From Janthinobacterium sp. J1-1 (GTDB lineage Bacteria > Pseudomonadota > Gammaproteobacteria > Burkholderiales > Burkholderiaceae_D): a DNA stretch of 64,000 nt. The translations under genes and the position numbers were made by a program. Positions 55,323 through 63,730 of this stretch are shown here, in pieces (within the stretch, counting starts at the first letter, position 1; every line of letters begins with the position of its first letter). The notes under the pieces are model-generated. The model saw only the letters and a program-made list of their open reading frames with translations. It ran no database searches and was not told where the DNA came from. The stretch lies in the NCBI RefSeq assembly GCF_030944405.1, contig NZ_CP132339.1:3224001-3288000 (forward strand), given 5' to 3'.

Positions 55323-55720
55323 TGATTTACGGCATAGGCACCGATATCTGCAAGATACCGCGCATCGAAGCGGCGCTCGCGCGCCATGGCGAGCGCTTTG
55401 CCAAGAAGATACTGGGGCCGCAGGAACTGGAAAAATTCCGCGCCCGCAGCGCGAGGAGCGCCGTGCGCGGCGTGCGCTTCCTGGCCACGCGCTTTGCCGC
55501 CAAGGAAGCTTTTTCCAAGGCGATCGGCCTGGGCCTGCGCATGCCGATGACCTGGCCCGCCGCGCAGATGCTCAATCACCCGAGCGGCAAGCCGATGATC
55601 GTCTGCAGCGGCGTGCTGGCGGACTTTATGGCACAGCACCGTTTGAGCGCGCAAGTGACGATCAGCGACGAGGAAGAGTACGCCGTCGCTTTCGTGATTG
55701 TGGAACAATCGCCAGAATAA
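55322..55720 (+). CDS. acpS: Holo-[acyl-carrier-protein] synthase
   Basis: AcpS attaches the phosphopantetheine arm to ACP. The 132-residue product has GIGTDI (D8) and [11 protein letters not shown] with the conserved Glu (about 58). It starts in the stop codon of pdxJ, the usual neighbour. Confidence 0.94.
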   Translation: MIYGIGTDICKIPRIEAALARHGERFAKKILGPQELEKFRARSARSAVRGVRFLATRFAAKEAFSKAIGLGLRMPMTWPAAQMLNHPSGKPMIVCSGVLADFMAQHRLSAQVTISDEEEYAVAFVIVEQSPE

Positions 55721-55731
55721 CCGAGCCAGCA

Positions 55732-57612
55732 ATGACCGAAGCAATACCCGATCTGAACGCCGTCGTCCCCGTACCCGACGCACGCGCGCAAGTGCTGGCC
55801 ACCGTCGCCAGGCTGCCGAACCTGCCTGGCGTATATCGCTACTTCGATGCCGGCGACAAGGTGCTGTACGTGGGCAAGGCGCGCGACCTGAAAAAGCGCG
55901 TGTCGAGCTACTTCCAGAAAAACCTGGCCAGCCCCCGTATCGCCATGATGGTCGAGCGCATCGTGCGCCTGGAAACCACCGTTACGCACAGCGAGGCGGA
56001 AGCCCTGATCCTGGAAAACAACCTGATCAAGGCGCTGCAGCCGCGCTACAACATCCTGTTTCGCGACGACAAGTCCTATCCGTATCTGAAAATCACCGGC
56101 GGCGAGGCGCCGCGCATGGTGTATTACCGCGGTTCGGTGGACAAGAAGAACCAGTATTTCGGGCCGTTTCCCAGTTCCTGGGCGGTCAAGGAATCGATGC
56201 AGATCTTGCAGAAAGTATTCCTGATCCGCACCTGCGAAGACAGCGTGTATGCCAACCGCACGCGGCCGTGCTTGCTGCACCAGATCGGCCGCTGCAGTGC
56301 GCCGTGCGTCGACCTGATCAGCAAGGAAGACTATAAAAACGACGTGGAAAACGCGGCGCGTTTCCTGCGCGGCCGGCAAAGCGAAGTGATGGCCGACCTG
56401 GAAAAGAAAATGCACGCCTATGCGGCCGAGCTGAAATTCGAGCAGGCGGTGGTGGTGCGCAACCAGATCAATTCGCTGTCGCGCGTGCTGCACCAGCAGA
56501 GCATGGAAACCACCGGCGACGCCGATGTCGACATCATTGCCGTGCTGGTGCAGGGCGGGCGCGCCTGCGTCAACCTGGCGATGGTGCGCGGCGGACGCCA
56601 CCTGGGCGACCGCGCTTACTTTCCGAGCCAGCTCAGCGATGCCGCGGCGATTGCCGAGGAGCCGATCGAAGTCGAAGTGCTGGCCGCATTCCTGGCCCAG
56701 CACTACACGGAAAAATTCATTCCCGGCACCCTGATCCTGAATATCGAATTCGACCAGCCGGCGCTGATGGTGGCGCTGATGGAGCAGTGCGGCCACCGCA
56801 TCAACCTGATCTTCCAGCCGCAGGGCCAGCGCCGCCAGTGGCTGGAACTGGCGCAAAAAGGGGCCGAGATTTCGCTGGCGCGGCTGTTGTCCGAGCAGGG
56901 TTCGCAGCAGTCGCGCACGCGCGCGCTGGCCGACGCCCTGCGTCTGGAAGCGGAAGACCTCGACACCATCCGCGTGGAATGCTTCGACATCAGCCACACC
57001 CAGGGCGAAGCGACGCAGGCCTCGTGCGTGGTGTTCCACCATCATGCGATGCAGAACGGTGAATACCGGCGCTACAACATCAATGATATTACCCCCGGCG
57101 ACGATTATGCGGCGATGCGGCAAGTGCTGATGCGCCGTTATGAAAAGGTGGCCAATGGCGACGGCGTGATGCCGGACGTGGTGCTGATCGACGGCGGCAA
57201 GGGGCAGATCGAAATGGCGCGCCAGGTGTTTGCCGAACTGGGCCTGGACATCAGTCTGATCGTCGGCGTGGCGAAAGGCGAGGGCAGGCGAGTCGGCCTG
57301 GAAACCTTGCTGTTTGTCGACGGCCGCGCGGCGCAGGAGCTGGGCAAGGAATCGGCGGCGCTGATGCTGATCGCGCAGATCCGCGACGAGGCCCACCGTT
57401 TTGCAATTACCGGCATGCGCGCCAAGCGCGCCAAGACGCGCCAGACCTCGCGCCTGGAAGAGATAGAAGGCATCGGCGCCAAGCGCAGGCAAAAGCTGCT
57501 GTCACGCTTTGGCGGCCTGCGCGGCGTGGTCGACGCCAGCGTGGAAGACCTGATGTCGGTGGAGGGGATTTCGACCCAGCTGGCGGAGGAAATCTACAAG
57601 CAGCTGCACTAG
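55732..57612 (+). CDS. uvrC: Excinuclease ABC subunit C
   Basis: UvrC makes both cuts in nucleotide excision repair. The 626-residue product has the N-terminal GIY-YIG nuclease ([26 protein letters not shown], about 31-57), the UVR motif region (about 210-240), the RNase H-like nuclease with [11 protein letters not shown] (about 415-425) and tandem C-terminal helix-hairpin-helix segments. The ATG at 55732 fits the family; the longer upstream frame is spurious. Confidence 0.95.
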   Translation: MTEAIPDLNAVVPVPDARAQVLATVARLPNLPGVYRYFDAGDKVLYVGKARDLKKRVSSYFQKNLASPRIAMMVERIVRLETTVTHSEAEALILENNLIKALQPRYNILFRDDKSYPYLKITGGEAPRMVYYRGSVDKKNQYFGPFPSSWAVKESMQILQKVFLIRTCEDSVYANRTRPCLLHQIGRCSAPCVDLISKEDYKNDVENAARFLRGRQSEVMADLEKKMHAYAAELKFEQAVVVRNQINSLSRVLHQQSMETTGDADVDIIAVLVQGGRACVNLAMVRGGRHLGDRAYFPSQLSDAAAIAEEPIEVEVLAAFLAQHYTEKFIPGTLILNIEFDQPALMVALMEQCGHRINLIFQPQGQRRQWLELAQKGAEISLARLLSEQGSQQSRTRALADALRLEAEDLDTIRVECFDISHTQGEATQASCVVFHHHAMQNGEYRRYNINDITPGDDYAAMRQVLMRRYEKVANGDGVMPDVVLIDGGKGQIEMARQVFAELGLDISLIVGVAKGEGRRVGLETLLFVDGRAAQELGKESAALMLIAQIRDEAHRFAITGMRAKRAKTRQTSRLEEIEGIGAKRRQKLLSRFGGLRGVVDASVEDLMSVEGISTQLAEEIYKQLH

Positions 57613-57619
57613 TAATTTC

Positions 57620-57652
57620 GGCCTGGTCCGGCTACGCCGCAACCGGACTAGG
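57620..57652. repeat. Hairpin after uvrC
   Basis: GCCTGGTCCGG pairs with CCGGACTAGGC with one mismatch, without a T-run. It lies in the 119 bp gap before pgsA and may slow or mark the end of the uvrC transcript. Confidence 0.4.
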
Positions 57653-57731
57653 CTAATACCCGCGTGCCATGTAGACTAGTGGCGCTTTGTTGGTGCTTTA
57701 TTCAATTTACCCGTCGGCCGATTGCTTTCCT

Positions 57732-58316
57732 ATGCCTTTTAATATTCCCATCCTCCTGACCTGGCTGCGCGTGGCCCTGATCCCGCTGGTCGTCGGCGTG
57801 TTTTATCTGCCGCCGTCGATGCTGCTGCATGGCGACCAGAACCTGGTCGCCACCCTGGTCTTTATTGTTGCCGCCGTGACCGACTGGTTCGACGGCTTCC
57901 TGGCCCGCCGCTGGAACCAGACCTCGGCCTTTGGCGCTTTCCTCGACCCGGTCGCCGACAAGCTGATGGTGGCCGGCGCCTTGCTGGTGCTGGTGCAGCT
58001 GGACCGCGTCAATGCCGTGCTGGCGTTTATCATCATCGGCCGCGAAATCACGATTTCGGCCCTGCGCGAATGGATGGCCCAGATCGGCGCCTCGAAATCG
58101 GTGGCGGTTAGTTCGATCGGCAAGATCAAGACGGCCGCGCAGATGACGGCGATTCCCTTGCTGCTGTACCACGAGGTGATCTTCGGCGCCATCGACACCC
58201 ATGTGTGGGGAGAAAAGCTGATGTGGATCGCCTGCGTGCTGACGGTGTGGTCGATGTTTTATTATCTGCGGCTGGCATGGCCGCTGATCAAGGAAAAGGC
58301 CGGCAATCTGCATTGA
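57732..58316 (+). CDS. pgsA: CDP-diacylglycerol-glycerol-3-phosphate 3-phosphatidyltransferase
   Basis: PgsA commits lipid to phosphatidylglycerol and cardiolipin. The 194-residue integral membrane protein has the CDP-alcohol phosphotransferase motif DWFDGFLARRWNQTSAFGAF, completed by LDPVADK, matching D-x2-D-G-x2-A-R-x8-G-x3-D-x3-D. The ATG at 57732 aligns with the family start. It is followed by the tRNA cluster, as uvrC-pgsA-glyW-cysT in E. coli. Confidence 0.94.
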   Translation: MPFNIPILLTWLRVALIPLVVGVFYLPPSMLLHGDQNLVATLVFIVAAVTDWFDGFLARRWNQTSAFGAFLDPVADKLMVAGALLVLVQLDRVNAVLAFIIIGREITISALREWMAQIGASKSVAVSSIGKIKTAAQMTAIPLLLYHEVIFGAIDTHVWGEKLMWIACVLTVWSMFYYLRLAWPLIKEKAGNLH

Positions 58317-58339
58317 TGAGGCAGGGGCAAAAAATCCCG

Positions 58340-58367
58340 TTGACAGCCTCTGTAATACATCTATAAT
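58340..58367 (+). promoter_or_regulatory. Consensus promoter of the tRNA cluster
   Basis: TTGACA (58340-58345) and TATAAT (58362-58367) are both perfect and 16 bp apart, followed by the first tRNA-Gly 20 bp later. Such a strong promoter suits stable RNA genes. Confidence 0.9.
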
Positions 58368-58387
58368 GCTGGCCTGTTGTTGATGAC

Positions 58388-58463
58388 GCGGGAGTAGCTC
58401 AGTTGGTAGAGCGCAACCTTGCCAAGGTTGAGGTCGAGAGTTCGAGACTCTTCTCCCGCTCCA
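58388..58463 (+). tRNA. tRNA-Gly(GCC), copy 1
   Basis: 76 nt cloverleaf starting GCGGGAGTAGCTCAGTTGG, anticodon loop TTGCCAA with anticodon GCC, T-arm with TTCGA, encoded CCA end. It lies 20 bp after a perfect-hexamer promoter. Confidence 0.97.
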
Positions 58464-58554
58464 GTTTTCTGGATCGTGTCATAGGTAAAACAGCAGTTGC
58501 AGCAAAAAGTAGTACTGGCGATGTAGTAGAGCTTCTGATACAATGTTGTCCACT

Positions 58555-58630
58555 GCGGGAGTAGCTCAGTTGGTAGAGCGCAACCTTGCCAAGGTTGAGG
58601 TCGAGAGTTCGAGACTCTTCTCCCGCTCCA
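58555..58630 (+). tRNA. tRNA-Gly(GCC), copy 2
   Basis: 76 nt, identical to copy 1 in the body, with encoded CCA. The spacer before it contains a weak TACAAT. Confidence 0.97.
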
Positions 58631-58647
58631 GTGAAAACTGGCAGCAG

Positions 58648-58676
58648 TTGTAAACGGTAGCAAAAAGCAGTAGAAT
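58648..58676 (+). promoter_or_regulatory. Internal promoter between tRNA-Gly copies 2 and 3
   Basis: TTGTAA and TAGAAT are 17 bp apart and lie just before copy 3, so that copy may be transcribed separately too. Confidence 0.5.
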
Positions 58677-58687
58677 GTTGACTCCAA

Positions 58688-58763
58688 GCGGGAGTAGCTC
58701 AGTTGGTAGAGCGCAACCTTGCCAAGGTTGAGGTCGAGAGTTCGAGACTCTTCTCCCGCTCCA
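58688..58763 (+). tRNA. tRNA-Gly(GCC), copy 3
   Basis: 76 nt, identical body and CCA end, preceded by the possible internal promoter. Confidence 0.97.
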
Positions 58764-58825
58764 GTGGCAACTGGATGCAGCAAACATAGTAATACGGCGT
58801 AGTAAGCAGAAAATAGAAGCTCCAT

Positions 58826-58901
58826 GCGGGAGTAGCTCAGTTGGTAGAGCGCAACCTTGCCAAGGTTGAGGTCGAGAGTTCGAGACTCTTCTCCCGCTCC
58901 A
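58826..58901 (+). tRNA. tRNA-Gly(GCC), copy 4
   Basis: 76 nt, identical body. A hairpin with a T-run follows in the spacer, so transcripts may end before copy 5. Confidence 0.97.
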
Positions 58902-58912
58902 GAATTCTAAAG

Positions 58913-58938
58913 GGAAGCGCAGATGGCTTCCTTTTTTT
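58913..58938 (+). terminator. Internal terminator between tRNA-Gly copies 4 and 5
   Basis: GGAAGC-N7-GCTTCC followed by seven T. It lies between the fourth and fifth tRNA-Gly, so the fifth copy and tRNA-Cys may need read-through or their own promoter. Confidence 0.55.
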
Positions 58939-58981
58939 ATCCGCCGCCTTCGATGGCGCAGCGTGAATAGTAAAGCTCCAT

Positions 58982-59057
58982 GCGGGAGTAGCTCAGTTGG
59001 TAGAGCGCAACCTTGCCAAGGTTGAGGTCGAGAGTTCGAGACTCTTCTCCCGCTCCA
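58982..59057 (+). tRNA. tRNA-Gly(GCC), copy 5
   Basis: 76 nt, identical body. It follows the same AGCTCCAT spacer end as copy 4, consistent with duplication of gene plus spacer. Confidence 0.97.
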
Positions 59058-59097
59058 GTTTCAGATGTGCCACAAAGCACATTGCAGCAGTTCCTCA

Positions 59098-59171
59098 GGC
59101 GAGGTAGCAAAGAGGTTATGCAGCGGCCTGCAAAGCCGTTTAGACGGGTTCGATTCCCGTCCTCGCCTCCA
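59098..59171 (+). tRNA. tRNA-Cys(GCA)
   Basis: 74 nt cloverleaf starting GGCGAGGTAGC, anticodon GCA in CCTGCAAAG, T-arm TTCGA, encoded CCA. It is the cysT of the pgsA-glyW-cysT order; the leuZ seen in E. coli is not present, since a terminator follows 15 bp later. Confidence 0.96.
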
Positions 59172-59185
59172 GTAATATGCAGTAA

Positions 59186-59218
59186 AGAAAAAACCCGCAG
59201 CGATGCGGGTTTTTTTTC
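59186..59218 (+). terminator. Terminator of the tRNA cluster
   Basis: ACCCGCA-GCGA-TGCGGGT stem with eight T after it. Confidence 0.93.
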
Positions 59219-59228
59219 GTCCATCGAT

Positions 59229-59633
59229 TCACTGCGCTGGCGTGCCGCCTATATGCGTGAACTGCCAGGCATGGCCATCGAGGTCCGTGAAGCCGTGGCC
59301 GTACATGAAACCGTGGTCGTCCGGCTCGCCCGTGGCGGTGGCACCAAGGGCGACGGCTTTGGCCACCAGGCGGTCCACCTCTTCGCGGCTGTCGCAGCTC
59401 AGGCAGAGCCACATTTCCACCGCTTCCTGCGTATTGGCAATTTTCCTGGTGTGGAAAGAGCTGAAAAACGGCGCCGTCATCAGCATGGCGTTGATGCTGC
59501 CTTCGCTGATCACCATCAGGGCGGCATCTTCATTGGAAAACATCGGCTCGAACGCATAGCCGAGCGCGCTGAAAAAGGCCCTGGACTTGTCGAGATCCCT
59601 GACCGCCATGGTGACAATGATCTGTTTGTGCAT
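59229..59633 (-). CDS. VOC/glyoxalase-family protein
   Basis: The 134-residue protein is a single VOC domain: VTMAVRDLDKSRAFFSALGYAFE at the start, FEPMFSNEDAALMVISEG, and DDHGFMYGHGFTDLDGHAWQFTHI at the end. The H, D and H residues near the C terminus are typical metal ligands. The substrate is unknown. Transcribed toward the tRNA terminator. Confidence 0.85.
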   Translation of the reverse strand: MHKQIIVTMAVRDLDKSRAFFSALGYAFEPMFSNEDAALMVISEGSINAMLMTAPFFSSFHTRKIANTQEAVEMWLCLSCDSREEVDRLVAKAVALGATATGEPDDHGFMYGHGFTDLDGHAWQFTHIGGTPAQ

Positions 59634-59729
59634 GATGCTTCCTTTCAGGTGAATGCCGCTGGCGCCGGATCGCCGATTTCCGTCACATTATTAAAGCGTA
59701 AAATCGCGGCGCATGGCGCGCTGCAAGCT

Positions 59730-60347
59730 CTATAGGGAAACGACCGGCGCCTGGCCGATAAAAGCGCCGCTCTCGGCGGTGCGCAGGATAAACGCCGCCA
59801 GGTCGGCGCGAGATAGCCGTCCCGTGATGCCTGGCGTTAAGCCAATGCCGCTGCGATAGCGTCCGCTCGCCTCGCCGTTGGTCAGCGCGGGCGGGCGCAC
59901 CAGGGTCCAGCCGGTGCCGCTGCTGCGCACCAGCGCTTCCATGGCGTCCTTGTCACGCATCTTGTCTGCGATCACCCATCTCACGAAGCGGATGAACCAC
60001 GACGCGTGGCGGGTTTCCGATGCGCCATAGGCACTGAGGGCAATCAGCCGCTGGCTGTTTGTCGCCTGCATCGCCGGCACAATGCTGCGCATGGCGTCGC
60101 TGCAGATGGTCTGCGCGCCACCTTTGCGCGCGCCCAGCACGCTGATGACCGCATCGGCGCCTTGCACCACCGACTCCACCATGGCGGGTTGATCGAACCG
60201 GCCGACGATGGCCGTCAGGGCAGGGTGCTGGATGGATACACTGTCGGCGCTGCGCAGCAATACCGTTACCGTATGACCGGCGTCCAGCGCCAGTCGCAGC
60301 AGATGGCGGCCGGTGGCGCCGGAAGCGCCAAAAATGGCGAGTCTCAT
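59730..60347 (-). CDS. NAD(P)-binding (NmrA/SDR atypical) protein
   Basis: The 205-residue product has the atypical SDR start GASGATGRHL (8-17) and a Rossmann fold like flavin reductase or NmrA-type sensors. It overlaps the IMPase-like gene by 4 bp. It may be a nucleotide-sugar or quinone reductase; I cannot assign a substrate. The ATG at 60345-60347 follows AAGGAA. Confidence 0.78.
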   Translation of the reverse strand: MRLAIFGASGATGRHLLRLALDAGHTVTVLLRSADSVSIQHPALTAIVGRFDQPAMVESVVQGADAVISVLGARKGGAQTICSDAMRSIVPAMQATNSQRLIALSAYGASETRHASWFIRFVRWVIADKMRDKDAMEALVRSSGTGWTLVRPPALTNGEASGRYRSGIGLTPGITGRLSRADLAAFILRTAESGAFIGQAPVVSL

Positions 60348-61204
60348 GGATGTTCCTTCAAAGAATGAGTCTCGGCGACGCCGGACAGCACCTGAATGGC
60401 CGGCGCCAGCAGCGCCGGGGCGCTGGCCAGGAAGCCGCTGCTGTCCAGCCGCCACGGCTGACCGTCCAGGTCGGTGACCTCGCCGCCCGCTTCGGTGACC
60501 AGCAGCGCGCCGGCCAGCAAACCCGAGCGCACGTTGCTGACTTGCCAGAACAGATCCTGGCTGCCTGCCGCCACCTGCACCAGCTGCAAGGTCGACGGTA
60601 CCGACACGCGCACCACCAGCGCCGCCGCCAGCATGGCGGTGACCGAGTTGCCGATGCGCTCGCAGATGGCGCTGCCTTCATCGGGCACGGCCTGGCCGGT
60701 GCCGGCCATGGCGGCGTTCAGTGCGGTTTTCAGCGAGACCTGCAGCCGCTTGCCATTCAGCCAGGCGCCGCCGCCGCGCAGGGCGGTATAGGTTTCCGCG
60801 GACATCGGCAAGTGCACCACGGTCAGCACCGGCAGGTTGTCGCGCACCAGGGTTGCCGTCACGCCCCAGTCCGGCAGGCCGTGGATATGATTGATGGCGC
60901 CTTCGACCGGATCGACGACCCACCATTCGCCGGCTGGCAGCAATCCACCGCCGCCTTCATCGCCGGCCCATTGCGCAGCGGGGCGCGCGCCGGACAGGGC
61001 GGGGCGCAACACGGCCAGCGAGACGGCGTCATTGGCGGCGATCATGGCGCCGATATCGTGCCGGCTGCCAGGGCGGGTGTCGGTATGGAAGCGGGCGCGC
61101 ACGGCCAGGCCGGCCGACTGGACGGCGGCCACGGCCAGCGTCAGCAGACTGGCGTCATCGGCGCTGGCATTGAGAGAATTGAAGGTGTTCATGGGATCTT
61201 TCAT
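60344..61204 (-). CDS. Inositol-monophosphatase-like protein with altered metal motif
   Basis: The 286-residue protein has the IMPase/CysQ fold landmarks WAGDEGGG (the GDE metal site) and WWVVDPVEGAINHIHGLP (95-111). In active enzymes the second motif is DPxDGTxN; here the second Asp is Glu and the Thr is Ile (DPVEGAIN, 98-105), so metal binding and phosphatase activity are doubtful. It lies divergent to a tetR gene and overlaps the downstream NAD(P)-binding gene. The start could be 61192 or 61204. Confidence 0.72.
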   Translation of the reverse strand: MKDPMNTFNSLNASADDASLLTLAVAAVQSAGLAVRARFHTDTRPGSRHDIGAMIAANDAVSLAVLRPALSGARPAAQWAGDEGGGGLLPAGEWWVVDPVEGAINHIHGLPDWGVTATLVRDNLPVLTVVHLPMSAETYTALRGGGAWLNGKRLQVSLKTALNAAMAGTGQAVPDEGSAICERIGNSVTAMLAAALVVRVSVPSTLQLVQVAAGSQDLFWQVSNVRSGLLAGALLVTEAGGEVTDLDGQPWRLDSSGFLASAPALLAPAIQVLSGVAETHSLKEHP

Positions 61205-61253
61205 GTCGGTTCATCAGCGGGAAAATTCCGCTTGACGTGGAAGGAAAATAATA

Positions 61254-61267
61254 TGAGCATTAGCTCA
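61254..61267. promoter_or_regulatory. Inverted repeat at the tetR start, likely operator
   Basis: TGAGC-ATTA-GCTCA is a perfect 5 bp inverted repeat, ending two bases before the tetR ATG, between the tetR and IMPase-like genes. TetR regulators commonly bind such sites to repress both divergent genes. No ribosome binding site is evident for tetR in this arrangement. Confidence 0.5.
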
Positions 61268-61268
61268 C

Positions 61269-61937
61269 ATGAACAACTCGCAATCCAAAGCGGCCGGTGC
61301 GCGGCGCCTGAACCCGCGCAAAGCCCCGTCCCAGCCGCGTTCGGCGCATACCGTCGAGGCCATACTCGAAGGGGCGGCTCACATTCTGGAACAGCATGGA
61401 CTGGACGGCTACACCACCAATGCGATCGCGGCACGGGCCGGCGTCAGTATCGGTTCGCTGTATCAATACTTTCCGACCAAGGATGCGGTGACGGTGGCGC
61501 TGATCGAACGCGAGCGTACCGAGCTGGTGCGTGACGCGATGCAGGCGCTGGCGCAAGCGGACCGGCGTGCGGCCTTGCACCAGCTGATCGCGGTCGCCGT
61601 GCGCCACCAGTTGCGCCGGCCCGCCTTGGCGGCGCTGCTCGATTTCGAACAGCATCGTTTGTCGGCGCTGATGCCGGCCTCCGGCAATGGCGCCGCCATG
61701 CATGCGGCGCTGGCCGGTTTCGTGCGTGTAGGCTTTCCCAACGCCATGCTGGCGCCGGAATCGGCCGCCTCCGACCTGATGGCGCTCATCAGCGCGCTGA
61801 CGGACGCCGCCGGCCGCCGTGGCCATGTCGATCCGCTACCGCTGGCCGCGCGGATCGAGGCCGTGGTGCTGGCTTATCTCGCTACGCTTTCATCTCAAGC
61901 AGGCGGCAGCGATGCCCGCATGCAGAACAAGGAATGA
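61269..61937 (+). CDS. TetR/AcrR-family transcriptional regulator
   Basis: The 222-residue protein has an N-terminal helix-turn-helix (about 29-75, with GLDGYTTNAIAARAGVSIGS and LYQYFPTKDAV) and a C-terminal ligand domain. It lies between the divergent IMPase-NAD(P) genes and phzF, which starts one base after its stop, so it probably controls both. Effector unknown. Confidence 0.87.
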   Translation: MNNSQSKAAGARRLNPRKAPSQPRSAHTVEAILEGAAHILEQHGLDGYTTNAIAARAGVSIGSLYQYFPTKDAVTVALIERERTELVRDAMQALAQADRRAALHQLIAVAVRHQLRRPALAALLDFEQHRLSALMPASGNGAAMHAALAGFVRVGFPNAMLAPESAASDLMALISALTDAAGRRGHVDPLPLAARIEAVVLAYLATLSSQAGGSDARMQNKE

Positions 61938-61938
61938 C

Positions 61939-62787
61939 ATGACCCGCCGCTTCAAACAGATCGATGTGTTTACCGCCGTGCCGCTCAAAGGCAATCCGCT
62001 GGCCGTGATCCTCGACGCCGACGGACTCACGGACGCGCAGATGCAAGCGATCGCCCGCTGGACCAACCTGTCGGAAACCACCTTCGTGCTGCCGGCCACC
62101 GACCCTGCCGCCGATTACCGCGTGCGCATTTTCACGACCCAGGAGGAATTTCCGTTTGCCGGCCATCCCACCCTGGGCACGGCCCATGCGCTGCTGGAAG
62201 CGGGGCTGCGGCCGAAAACGCCCGGCGTGCTGGTGCAGCAGTGCGGCATCGGCCTGGTGCCGGTAAGGATGGGCGCCAATGGTGCGCTGGGATTTGGCGC
62301 GCCGCCGGCGCAGCTCGACCCTATGGATAATGAACTATTGCCGCTGCTGCACGCCACCCTCGGACTCGATCGCTTGCCGGCGCGGCATCCTCCGGTGGTG
62401 GCCAACATGGGCATCTGCTGGCTGGTGGTGCGCCTCGCCTCGGCGGCGGACTGCCTGGCTGTGGTGCCGAATGCCGTGGCGCTGGCCGAACTGATGCGGC
62501 GCAGCGCCAGCAATGGCGTGGCGATCTACGGCGCCCATGCCGCGGGCGGCCCGGCCGATATGGAAGTGCGCGCTTTCACGGTGGAGAATGGCGTGCTGCT
62601 GGAAGACCCGGTCACCGGCAGCGCCAACGCCTGCATCGCCCGCTTGATGCCGGGCCACGATTATCGCGTGCGGCAGGGCACGGCAATCGGCCGCGATGGC
62701 CGCGTCACCGTGGTCCATGATGCCGATGGGCCGTGGATTTGTGGACGGTCGGTGACCATCATCGACGGCATGCTGAGGACGAAATAA
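61939..62787 (+). CDS. PhzF-family isomerase-like protein
   Basis: The 282-residue product belongs to the PhzF/diaminopimelate-epimerase fold. It starts RFKQIDVFTAVPLKGNPLAV, has the catalytic Glu in NLSETTF (E46), FPFAGHPTLGTAH and a late EDPVTGSANAC. PhzF itself acts in phenazine synthesis, but no phenazine genes are near, so the role is probably detoxification or another isomerisation. The ATG lies one base after the tetR stop, preceded by AAGGA. Confidence 0.86.
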   Translation: MTRRFKQIDVFTAVPLKGNPLAVILDADGLTDAQMQAIARWTNLSETTFVLPATDPAADYRVRIFTTQEEFPFAGHPTLGTAHALLEAGLRPKTPGVLVQQCGIGLVPVRMGANGALGFGAPPAQLDPMDNELLPLLHATLGLDRLPARHPPVVANMGICWLVVRLASAADCLAVVPNAVALAELMRRSASNGVAIYGAHAAGGPADMEVRAFTVENGVLLEDPVTGSANACIARLMPGHDYRVRQGTAIGRDGRVTVVHDADGPWICGRSVTIIDGMLRTK

Positions 62788-62804
62788 ATAAAATGAGAAT
62801 ACTC

Positions 62805-62819
62805 TAGACGACCGGTCTA
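62805..62819. promoter_or_regulatory. TAGAC-N5-GTCTA box, copy 1
   Basis: TAGAC-GACCG-GTCTA is a perfect inverted repeat, resembling the boxes bound by NemR-type TetR repressors. A TATAGT -10-like box follows after about 10 bp. Confidence 0.6.
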
Positions 62820-62957
62820 ATCGTTGCTATAGTGGTGTCCATGCACAGTGCCTGGCCGTCAAGATGAGGACGACGGCGCGCCAACTGCGGCATCTTTCCC
62901 GGCGTCAGGGAGTGCAGTCCGGGCATGTCATTTGATCCGCTTTTTTTACATTATTTG

Positions 62958-62972
62958 TAGACGACCAGTCTA
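62958..62972. promoter_or_regulatory. TAGAC-N5-GTCTA box, copy 2
   Basis: TAGAC-GACCA-GTCTA lies 38 bp before the DJ-1 gene, overlapping a candidate promoter (TTGTAG, 17 bp, TTTAAT). It repeats copy 1 with one base difference in the spacer. Confidence 0.65.
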
Positions 62973-63009
62973 ATATTTTTTAATTTTTAACTTTCTTTGG
63001 AGTAAAGAC

Positions 63010-63696
63010 ATGAGCATGAAAAAAGTACTGATGGTCCTGACCTCGCATGACACGCTGGGCAACACCGGCCGCAAGACCGGCTTCTGGCTGGAAGAGCTGG
63101 CCGCGCCGTATTACGTGTTCAAGGATGCCGGCATGGACATCGTGCTGGCCTCGCCGGCCGGCGGCCAGCCGCCACTGGACCCGAAAAGCAATGAACCGTC
63201 GTTCCAGACCGAAATGACGCACCGCTTCGAGGCCGACGCGGCAGCGACGGCGCAGCTGGCCTCCACCGTGCGCCTCGATACCGTCGACCAGGCCGACTTC
63301 GACACCGTGTTTTACCCGGGCGGCCACGGCCCGCTGTGGGACCTGGCCGAAGACCGGCATTCGATCGCGCTGATCGAAGCCTTTGTCGCCGCCAACAAGC
63401 CGGTGGCGCTGGTCTGCCACGCACCGGGCGTGCTGCGCCACGTCAAGGCGGCAGATGGCCGGCCGCTGGTCGAAGGCAAGAAGGTGTCGGGCTTTACCAA
63501 TACCGAAGAGGAAGGCGTGGGTTTGACCGACGTGGTGCCGTTCCTGGTCGAAGACGAACTCAGGAAACTGGGCGGCGATTATTCGAAGGGACCGGACTGG
63601 GCTTCCTACGTGGTGCGCGACGGCTTGCTGATCACGGGCCAGAACCCGGGTTCGTCGGCCGCCGCCGCCGCGCTGCTGCTCCAGCAAATCGCCTGA
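63010..63696 (+). CDS. DJ-1/PfpI-family protein (glyoxalase or deglycase type)
   Basis: The 228-residue protein has the class I glutamine-amidotransferase-like fold: LMVLTSHDTLG, KTGFWLEEL with E28/E29, FYPGGHGPLWDLAED, and the nucleophile elbow VCHAPGVL with C136. Cys-Glu-His arrangement fits Hsp31/YhbO-type enzymes that act on methylglyoxal or glycated products. It is preceded by two identical-class operator boxes, so induction by electrophiles is likely. The ATG at 63010 follows GGAG. Confidence 0.86.
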   Translation: MSMKKVLMVLTSHDTLGNTGRKTGFWLEELAAPYYVFKDAGMDIVLASPAGGQPPLDPKSNEPSFQTEMTHRFEADAAATAQLASTVRLDTVDQADFDTVFYPGGHGPLWDLAEDRHSIALIEAFVAANKPVALVCHAPGVLRHVKAADGRPLVEGKKVSGFTNTEEEGVGLTDVVPFLVEDELRKLGGDYSKGPDWASYVVRDGLLITGQNPGSSAAAAALLLQQIA

Positions 63697-63730
63697 CCGG
63701 CCTTGCGGGCCAGCTTGCCATGGTCCGGTC

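Noticed and set aside
61939..62787. PhzF as evidence for a phenazine cluster
   Set aside because: No other phz genes are present; the family is broad and the neighbours are stress genes.
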